Shown: piece by piece, positions 1-4,475 of the stretch
Layout of the letters: every line of letters starts with the position of its first letter
Position numbering within the stretch: the stretch's first letter is position 1
From: Haloarculaceae archaeon
Lineage (GTDB): Archaea; Halobacteriota; Halobacteria; Halobacteriales; Haloarculaceae
Length of the DNA stretch: 15,253 nt
Assembly: GCA_018609665.1 (NCBI GenBank)
Contig: JAHENN010000102.1
Span: 1-15,253, forward strand
Reading direction: 5' to 3'
Made by a program: the position numbers and the translations under genes
The notes under the pieces: model-generated
Database searches by the model: none
Told to the model about the DNA's origin: nothing
The model's input: the letters and a program-made list of their open reading frames with translations, nothing else

Positions 1-16
1 CCGACAGCCGCCGGCT

Positions 17-103
17 CGTCCGTTCCGGCCTCGAACCGCCCGACGGTCGCCCCGTCCGTCCGTTCCGGCCTCGAACCGTCCGACAGTCGCCCCGTTCGTC
101 CGT
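17..103. repeat. 40-bp tandem repeat, about 2.2 copies
   Basis: Bases 17-56 recur at 57-96 with three mismatches (positions 39/79, 46/86 and 56/96), and a short third start follows to about 103. Bases 1-12 also resemble 40-51 (offset 39), so the array may continue leftwards beyond the window. The repeat is GC-rich, non-coding as far as can be seen, and lies just downstream of the leftward promoter candidate at 146-154. Confidence 0.75.
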
Positions 104-145
104 CGCCCCTGCCGTGGGAACCCGTGCCAGAACGTGTATCGGAAC

Positions 146-165
146 TTATTTATTCGATACCGAGT
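146..165 (-). promoter_or_regulatory. Promoter with overlapping TrmB-type operator variant
   Basis: Plus-strand bases 152-165 read ATTCG-ATAC-CGAGT, a one-mismatch version of the ACTCG-N4-CGAGT palindrome found before ppc, the stress-protein gene and the transporter operon. Read on the minus strand, ACTCG is followed by an AATAAATAA TATA-like element (154 down to 146), nearly the same arrangement as at gdh. Leftward transcription would then start near 124. The TATA-like element is almost symmetric, so rightward transcription starting near 176 is also possible. The operator call rests on similarity to the other sites in this window. Confidence 0.5.
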
Positions 166-267
166 AAGTTTTTGATGCGATGGTACCAGCATTCCTCCCG
201 GTCGTGCGGCTGAAGCAGCGACAACAGAACGACGGCGACGGCAGGTACGCCTGAGGCGACCTCCTTT

Positions 268-1509
268 TCAGTCGAGCTCCGCGAGCCGGTACATCGCGTA
301 GGCGGTCCTGAGCATCTCGCCGGCGTCGCCGCGGTCGAACACGAGCTCGTCGGTTCCGAGGACGTGTTCGAGGACGTCGCCGGAGGCGTGATCGGGGGCA
401 GCGGCGACGCCGGCGTCGTGTTCGTCGGCCCACCGCATCACCCGGAGGTCGCTCTTGGAGTCGCCCATCACCAGCGCGAAGGGGTCGTCGATGCCGAGCA
501 CCTCGAGGGCGGCCTCGACGCCGACGACCTTGTTCAACTCGAGGGAGCCGATCTCGGCGGCGTCGGCCTCGTAGTAGGCGACGTCGATGCGCTCGAGGGC
601 GTCCGCGAGGTCGGCCGGCACGTCGTCGTCGATGTCCGGCCGTTCGCCGGTGGCCTCGAGAACGCTCCGGATCTCGGGGTCGGCGTCGGCGTAGAACGCC
701 CGGGCGCGCCCCGCGGCGGTCGGCTCGCGGCCGACGGCCTCGGCGACGCTTTCCTCCAGCAGGTCCAGCAGGTAGACCAGCCCCTCGTCGACGACCGCCC
801 GCGCCCGGTCGCTGCCGGTCTCGAAGTTCGGCTTCAGCGTGACGTTGAACTCGTTGCCCTGGAGGTGACAGCCGCTGGCGACGGCCTCGGGGGCGTCCGG
901 GAGCACGCGCGAGCGGACGCGGCCGAACACCTCGCGGATCTCCGCGTCCAGCTCCTCGTACAGCAGCCGCTTGGTGTCGGCGCCGTGGCCCGGCGTGAAC
1001 ACGCCGGTGCCGGCCTCGTAGACGATGCTCACGTCGCCGGAGTGGACCATCTCGTTGCCGAGCCCCTGGATGAGAAAGCCCTTGACGTTCTCCAGCGTCT
1101 GGCCGGTGCAGATGACGATCGGGACGCCGGCCTCGTGGAACCGCGTCAGCAGGTGCAGCGTCTCCCGGGGAATCTCGTTGTCGGTGTTGCCGGCCGACCG
1201 CAGCGTCTCGTCGACGTCCAGCACCAGCACGTTCACTCCGCGGTCGTACTTGGTGTAGAGGTCCAGCCCGGTGAACGCCTGCTCGCGGCTGGCCAGCGCC
1301 GCCAGGTCGGCGAACGTCTCGCCCGCGCTGGGGAAGGCCTCCCGGAGTTCGCCCTTCCGGGCGGCCAGCTCCTCGCTGGCCTCCCCCCAGTGGTCGAGGG
1401 CGACCCGCGAGTCGACGGGCGGGAACAGGTCGACGAACTCCTGGTACTCCCGGAGCGCGTCGGTGTCGAACTCGTCGTAGAGCCGGTAGAGCAGGTCGTA
1501 CCGTTCCAT
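268..1509 (-). CDS. HAD-superfamily hydrolase (phosphatase-like)
   Basis: This is a 413-residue cytoplasmic HAD-superfamily protein, probably a phosphatase. Motif I is LDVDETLRS with the nucleophile and acid at Asp98 and Asp100, motif II is ICTGQT (Thr135), a Lys326 lies in LNKVVG, and motif IV is GDSKSD (Asp350 and Asp354). The long insert between motifs II and III looks like a C2-type cap, as in Cof-like and sucrose-phosphate-phosphatase-like enzymes. About 90 residues precede the HAD core and have no function I recognise. I chose the ATG at 1509 because a TATA-like element (1531-1538) sits about 25 bp before it, fitting leaderless transcription. An in-frame ATG at 1533 would add eight residues but falls inside that element. 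The gene is divergent from gdh and shares an operator region with it, which hints at sugar-phosphate metabolism. The substrate is unknown. Confidence 0.85.
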   Translation of the reverse strand: MERYDLLYRLYDEFDTDALREYQEFVDLFPPVDSRVALDHWGEASEELAARKGELREAFPSAGETFADLAALASREQAFTGLDLYTKYDRGVNVLVLDVDETLRSAGNTDNEIPRETLHLLTRFHEAGVPIVICTGQTLENVKGFLIQGLGNEMVHSGDVSIVYEAGTGVFTPGHGADTKRLLYEELDAEIREVFGRVRSRVLPDAPEAVASGCHLQGNEFNVTLKPNFETGSDRARAVVDEGLVYLLDLLEESVAEAVGREPTAAGRARAFYADADPEIRSVLEATGERPDIDDDVPADLADALERIDVAYYEADAAEIGSLELNKVVGVEAALEVLGIDDPFALVMGDSKSDLRVMRWADEHDAGVAAAPDHASGDVLEHVLGTDELVFDRGDAGEMLRTAYAMYRLAELD

Positions 1510-1530
1510 GCTCGAACGAACGGGGGCGTT

Positions 1531-1538
1531 CATATATG
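1531..1538 (-). promoter_or_regulatory. TATA-like element for the HAD hydrolase gene
   Basis: The CATATATG element lies about 25 bp upstream of the ATG at 1509 on the minus strand. That is the usual distance between a haloarchaeal TATA box and a leaderless start, and it decides between the two candidate start codons. Confidence 0.55.
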
Positions 1539-1563
1539 CTCTGGCCCCCGCGGCAACTTGTTT

Positions 1564-1578
1564 ACTCGTTATTCGATA
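1564..1578. promoter_or_regulatory. TrmB-type operator variant between HAD gene and gdh
   Basis: The site reads ACTCG-TTATT-CGATA. The left arm is perfect, the spacer is 5 nt rather than 4, and the right arm is degenerate. With the preceding T it fits TACT-N8-GA(T)TA, close to the longer-spacer form reported for Halobacterium TrmB. It overlaps the upstream edge of the gdh TATA element and shares a 10-bp string with the left-edge site (TTATTCGATA at 150-159 and 1569-1578). Confidence 0.5.
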
Positions 1579-1586
1579 AATATTTT
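1575..1586 (+). promoter_or_regulatory. TATA element of gdh
   Basis: GATAAATATTTT lies about 30 bp before the gdh ATG at 1611, leaving essentially no 5' leader. Its upstream edge is covered by the operator-like site at 1564-1578, so a bound regulator would compete with the basal transcription machinery. Confidence 0.65.
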
Positions 1587-1610
1587 CCTCTGCGGTCCGT
1601 CGCCGGTGGT

Positions 1611-2681
1611 ATGGACGCCATCGGAATCGAGCGCGGCGCCGACGAGCCGCGCCTGCTCGAGCTGCCGAGGCCGGAGCCCGCCCCGGAAGAGGCGCTCGTC
1701 AGGACGCTCCGCGTCGGCGTCGACGGGACGGACCACGAGGTCATCGCCGGCAACCACGGGGGGCCGCCCGACGGCGAGGACCACCTCGTGCTGGGCCACG
1801 AGGCCGTCGGCGTCGTCGAGGACCCCGGCGGAACAGACCTCGGGGCCGGCGACGTCGTCGTGCCGACGGTCCGTCGACCGCCCGCCGACGGACCGAACGA
1901 ATACTTCGAGCGCGGGGAGGCGGACATGGCGCCGCCGGAGGCCACCCTCGAGCGCGGCATCGACGGCGCCCACGGCTTCATGAGCGAGTACTTCGCCAGC
2001 CCCGAGGAGTACCTGGTGGCGGTGCCGCCGGAGCTCGCGTCGCTGGGCTTCCTCGTGGAGCCGGTGAGCATCTCCGAGAAGGCCCTCGAGCTGGCGGCGG
2101 CGGCCCGCTCGTCGTTCGACTGGCGCCCGGAGACGGTGCTGGTGCTCGGCAACGGCGCGCTGGGGCTGCTGACCGTCGCGATGCTGGTCGACGACGCCGA
2201 CGTGTACTGTCTCGGCCGCCGGGACCGGCCGGACCCGACAATCGACATCATCGAGCGGCTGGGGGCGACGTACGTCGACTCCCGGGAGACGCCGGTGTCG
2301 GCGGTGCCGGAGGTCCACGAGCCGGCCGACCTGGTGTACGAGGCGACCGGCCACGCGCGACACGCCTTCGAGAGCATCGAGGCGCTGGCCCCGGGCGGCG
2401 TGGCGGCGCTGCTCGGCGTGCCCGACCCATGGACGTTCGAGGTCGACGGCGGCCGGCTCCACGAGGAGCTCGTGCTCGAGAACAAGGCGCTGGTCGGCAG
2501 CGTCAACTCCGGCGTGCGGCACTTCGAGGCCGCCGTCGACCGCCTCCGGGAGCTACCGGGGTGGTTCCCGGAGTCGTTCGTCACGGAGGTCGCGCCGTAC
2601 CGGTCGTTCGAACCGGCGTTCCGGAGCGGGCCGACGAGCATAAAGTCGGCCGTCGAGTTTGCCCGGTATGAAGAACGTTGA
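1611..2681 (+). CDS. gdh: D-glucose dehydrogenase (zinc-dependent)
   Basis: This 356-residue medium-chain zinc dehydrogenase oxidises glucose to gluconolactone with NAD(P), the first step of the haloarchaeal semi-phosphorylative Entner-Doudoroff pathway. It closely resembles Haloferax glucose dehydrogenase throughout. The catalytic zinc ligands known for that family are present: Asp38 (in place of the usual Cys), His63, Glu64 and Glu150. The Rossmann motif LGNGALGLL is followed by CLGRRDRPD, whose arginines fit an NADP preference. The length equals the family norm. The ATG at 1611 was chosen over an in-frame upstream ATG at 1536 because the latter lies before the TATA element and adds non-homologous residues. 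The 3' end overlaps the start of gfcR by 14 bp. Regulation through the operator at 1564-1578 is inferred. Confidence 0.96.
   Translation: MDAIGIERGADEPRLLELPRPEPAPEEALVRTLRVGVDGTDHEVIAGNHGGPPDGEDHLVLGHEAVGVVEDPGGTDLGAGDVVVPTVRRPPADGPNEYFERGEADMAPPEATLERGIDGAHGFMSEYFASPEEYLVAVPPELASLGFLVEPVSISEKALELAAAARSSFDWRPETVLVLGNGALGLLTVAMLVDDADVYCLGRRDRPDPTIDIIERLGATYVDSRETPVSAVPEVHEPADLVYEATGHARHAFESIEALAPGGVAALLGVPDPWTFEVDGGRLHEELVLENKALVGSVNSGVRHFEAAVDRLRELPGWFPESFVTEVAPYRSFEPAFRSGPTSIKSAVEFARYEER
2639..2645 (+). promoter_or_regulatory. Internal promoter of gfcR inside gdh
   Basis: CATAAAG is a TATA-like element centred 26 bp before the gfcR ATG at 2668. It lies inside the last codons of gdh and is the only AT-rich patch nearby. 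It would give a leaderless gfcR transcript independent of gdh. Confidence 0.5.
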
Positions 2682-3312
2682 CGACCTCATCGAGGGCGCG
2701 CGGGAGCTGTCCGAGCGGGGGTTCTCGAAGGGCGAGATCGCCGACCAGCTGAACGTCTCCCGGGAGACGGCCAGCTGGCTGGTCGAGCGCAGCGACGCGA
2801 CGCCGGCGGCGGCGACGACCGACCCCGAGAAGCCGACCGGCGGCCCCCACGACATCCACGTCGACTGGAGCGCCATCGGCCGCGACTCCGCGCGGCTGAC
2901 GTACGCCGGCCGGGCGATGGCGGACCTGCTGTCGAAGCAGGGCGAGGCCGTCGACCTGACGGTCGGCATCGAGAAGGCCGGCGCGCCGCTGGCGACCGTC
3001 GTCGCCCGCGAGCTGGACACCGACATCGGCGCCTACGCCCCCCGCAAACACCAGTGGGAGGAAGGCGACATCGACGAGCTGGAGGGGACGCTGTCGCGGA
3101 ACTTCGCGGACATCCGCGACCGGGAGTGCTACGTCGTCGACGACACCATCACCAGCGGGACGACGATGCGGGAGACGATCGAGGCCATCCGGAACCGCGG
3201 CGGCGAGCCGGTCGCCTGCGTCGTGCTGGTCGACAAGCGCGGCGTCGAGGAGATGCTCGACGTGCCGGTGTACTCGCTGGTGCAGGCCATCCGCGTCGGC
3301 GACGCCGACTGA
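2668..3312 (+). CDS. gfcR: GfcR-type transcriptional regulator with PRTase domain
   Basis: The 214-residue protein joins an N-terminal helix-turn-helix (about residues 11-40, FSKGEIADQLNVSRETASWL) to a phosphoribosyltransferase domain. The PRPP-binding loop is VVDDTITSGTT (156-166), and the orotate-PRTase-like flexible loop PRKHQ is near 125-129. Such proteins were long annotated as PyrE2 or PyrE-like; the Haloferax volcanii homologue, beside gdh, was shown to be the glucose and fructose catabolic regulator GfcR, an activator of sugar degradation genes. The same neighbourhood supports the assignment here. The ATG at 2668 is preferred to a TTG at 2659 because it matches the family N-terminus and a TATA-like element lies 26 bp upstream. 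It overlaps gdh by 14 bp in another frame. Whether it keeps any orotate phosphoribosyltransferase activity is unknown. Confidence 0.88.
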   Translation: MKNVDDLIEGARELSERGFSKGEIADQLNVSRETASWLVERSDATPAAATTDPEKPTGGPHDIHVDWSAIGRDSARLTYAGRAMADLLSKQGEAVDLTVGIEKAGAPLATVVARELDTDIGAYAPRKHQWEEGDIDELEGTLSRNFADIRDRECYVVDDTITSGTTMRETIEAIRNRGGEPVACVVLVDKRGVEEMLDVPVYSLVQAIRVGDAD

Positions 3313-3323
3313 CCGACGGAAGT

Positions 3324-3332
3324 CTCTTTAGG
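3324..3332 (+). promoter_or_regulatory. TATA-like element of trmB
   Basis: CTCTTTAGG is centred about 27 bp before the ATG at 3355, so the trmB transcript is probably leaderless. No ACTCG-N4-CGAGT palindrome is seen here, so autoregulation through that element is not supported. The pyrimidine-rich run could also serve as the gfcR terminator. Confidence 0.5.
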
Positions 3333-3354
3333 CGTGTGGCGCGATGGGAGCGAC

Positions 3355-4407
3355 ATGACGAACGACGACCTCCAGGGCAGCCTCGAGGAGGTGGGGTCGC
3401 GGTTCGACTTCGGCGAGTACGAGATCGAGGCCTACCTCGCGGTGCTCGAACACGGCCGGCTGACCGCCTCGGAGATCGCCGAGCGGACCGACATCCCGCA
3501 GCCGCGGGTGTACGACACCGCCAGGAGCCTCTCGGAGAACGGGCTGGTCGAGCTGCGCGAGTCCCGCCCGATGCAGGTGCTGGCGGTCGACCCCGAGGAG
3601 GCGTTCTCCGACGTCCAGTCGACGCTGTCGACGCTCGTCAGCGGCCTCTCGGAGCGGTACAGCCGGCCGACGCGGGACTCGGAGGCCGTCTCGCTGGTGA
3701 AGTCCCGCCAGACCGTCCTGCGATACGTCGAGGAGGTCATCACCGCCGCGGAGTACGAGCTGGTGCTGTCGCTGACGCCGGACCTGCTGGCCCGCTACGA
3801 GGAGCAGCTGGCCGAGCGCCGCGAGGCCGGCGTCACCATCGAGCTGCTCCTGGCGCCGGCCGCCGACGTGCCGGCGCCGGAGGAGTACGACTACGCCGGC
3901 GTGGCGACGGAGGTCCGGGCCCGCCGCGGCGTCACCACGCCGGTCGTCGCCGTCGGCGACGGCACCTACTCCGTCTACACCACCCGCGAGGGGCTGCAGG
4001 CCGACGGCGACCGGTACGGGGTCATCTTCAACCGCTCGGAGCTTGGCTTCCTCGTTTCGGGCTTCCTCAACACCGTCGTCTGGACGTCGGCGACGACGCT
4101 GGCCGACACCCGGAACGGCCGCCCGTTCCCGCGGCGCTACGCGACGGTCCGCCGCTGCGTCGAGGACCTCGACGGCGATGGCGGCCGGTTCCACGCCACC
4201 GTCCGGGGCCGGGACGTCGAGACCGGCGAGCGGCGGACGGTCGGCGGCGCCGTCGTCGACGTCTCCGTCGGCACCAACCGCGAGACCGCCGCCATCACGC
4301 TGGAGACCGACGAGGGCCGCGTCGACGTCGGGGGACAGGTGGCCGCCCTCGAGGACATCGAGGCCTACGAGATCGCCGTCGACCGGGAGGCGCCGCCGGA
4401 GCTGTGA
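3355..4407 (+). CDS. trmB: TrmB-family sugar-responsive transcriptional regulator
   Basis: This is a 350-residue regulator. Residues about 20-75 form a winged helix-turn-helix of the TrmB type (EIEAYLAVLEHGRLTASEIA, then PQPRVYDTARSLSENGLVEL). A coiled linker follows (about 80-105), then a long sugar-sensing and C-terminal domain to residue 350. Archaeal TrmB proteins bind glucose, maltose or similar sugars and switch transport and central carbon genes; the Halobacterium protein binds TACT-N7-8-GAGTA. Sites of that form occur in this window before ppc, the stress-protein gene and the transporter operon, with a variant before gdh, which supports this gene as the regulator of the cluster. The ATG at 3355 was chosen over an in-frame GTG at 3334 because of the TATA-like element at 3324-3332. 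Orthology to Halobacterium TrmB rather than a paralogue is likely but unproven. Confidence 0.85.
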   Translation: MTNDDLQGSLEEVGSRFDFGEYEIEAYLAVLEHGRLTASEIAERTDIPQPRVYDTARSLSENGLVELRESRPMQVLAVDPEEAFSDVQSTLSTLVSGLSERYSRPTRDSEAVSLVKSRQTVLRYVEEVITAAEYELVLSLTPDLLARYEEQLAERREAGVTIELLLAPAADVPAPEEYDYAGVATEVRARRGVTTPVVAVGDGTYSVYTTREGLQADGDRYGVIFNRSELGFLVSGFLNTVVWTSATTLADTRNGRPFPRRYATVRRCVEDLDGDGGRFHATVRGRDVETGERRTVGGAVVDVSVGTNRETAAITLETDEGRVDVGGQVAALEDIEAYEIAVDREAPPEL

Positions 4408-4410
4408 ACA

Positions 4411-4424
4411 ACTCGTCTCCGAGT
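4411..4424. promoter_or_regulatory. TrmB-type operator upstream of ppc
   Basis: The palindrome ACTCG-TCTC-CGAGT has perfect 5-bp arms and a 4-nt spacer. It starts four bases after the trmB stop codon and ends about 20 bp before the ppc TATA element. It has the same arms and spacing as the sites at 7166-7179 and 11434-11447. Confidence 0.7.
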
Positions 4425-4444
4425 GAACGCTTCCGAAGGCGGTA

Positions 4445-4453
4445 GTCTTTATT
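4445..4453 (+). promoter_or_regulatory. TATA-like element of ppc
   Basis: GTCTTTATT is centred 27 bp before the ppc ATG at 4476 and fits leaderless transcription. The operator palindrome at 4411-4424 sits upstream of it rather than over it. Confidence 0.6.
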
Positions 4454-4475
4454 CCCTGGCCGGTCGATACGTGGT

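Larger units (their letters stand above)
1..267. other. Left-edge region without a confident gene
   Basis: No reading frame here has the acidic composition of the neighbouring genes. The region holds a 40-bp tandem repeat (17-103) and a block at 145-168 that combines a TATA-like element with a variant of the sugar-regulon operator. A 24-codon open frame (180-254) could be a leaderless small gene but has no other support. The minus-strand phosphatase gene ends at 268. Confidence 0.6.

Noticed and set aside
1536..1610. Upstream in-frame extension of gdh from an ATG at 1536
   Set aside because: It precedes and runs through the TATA element and operator, and the added residues do not match known glucose dehydrogenases.
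364..1983. Long open frame on the plus strand across the HAD gene and gdh
   Set aside because: It is antisense to the HAD gene, arises from high third-position GC, and lacks any recognisable domain; the opposite frame has clear HAD motifs.
3334..3354. Upstream GTG start for trmB
   Set aside because: It lies within or next to the TATA-like element, and the ATG at 3355 is at the expected leaderless distance.
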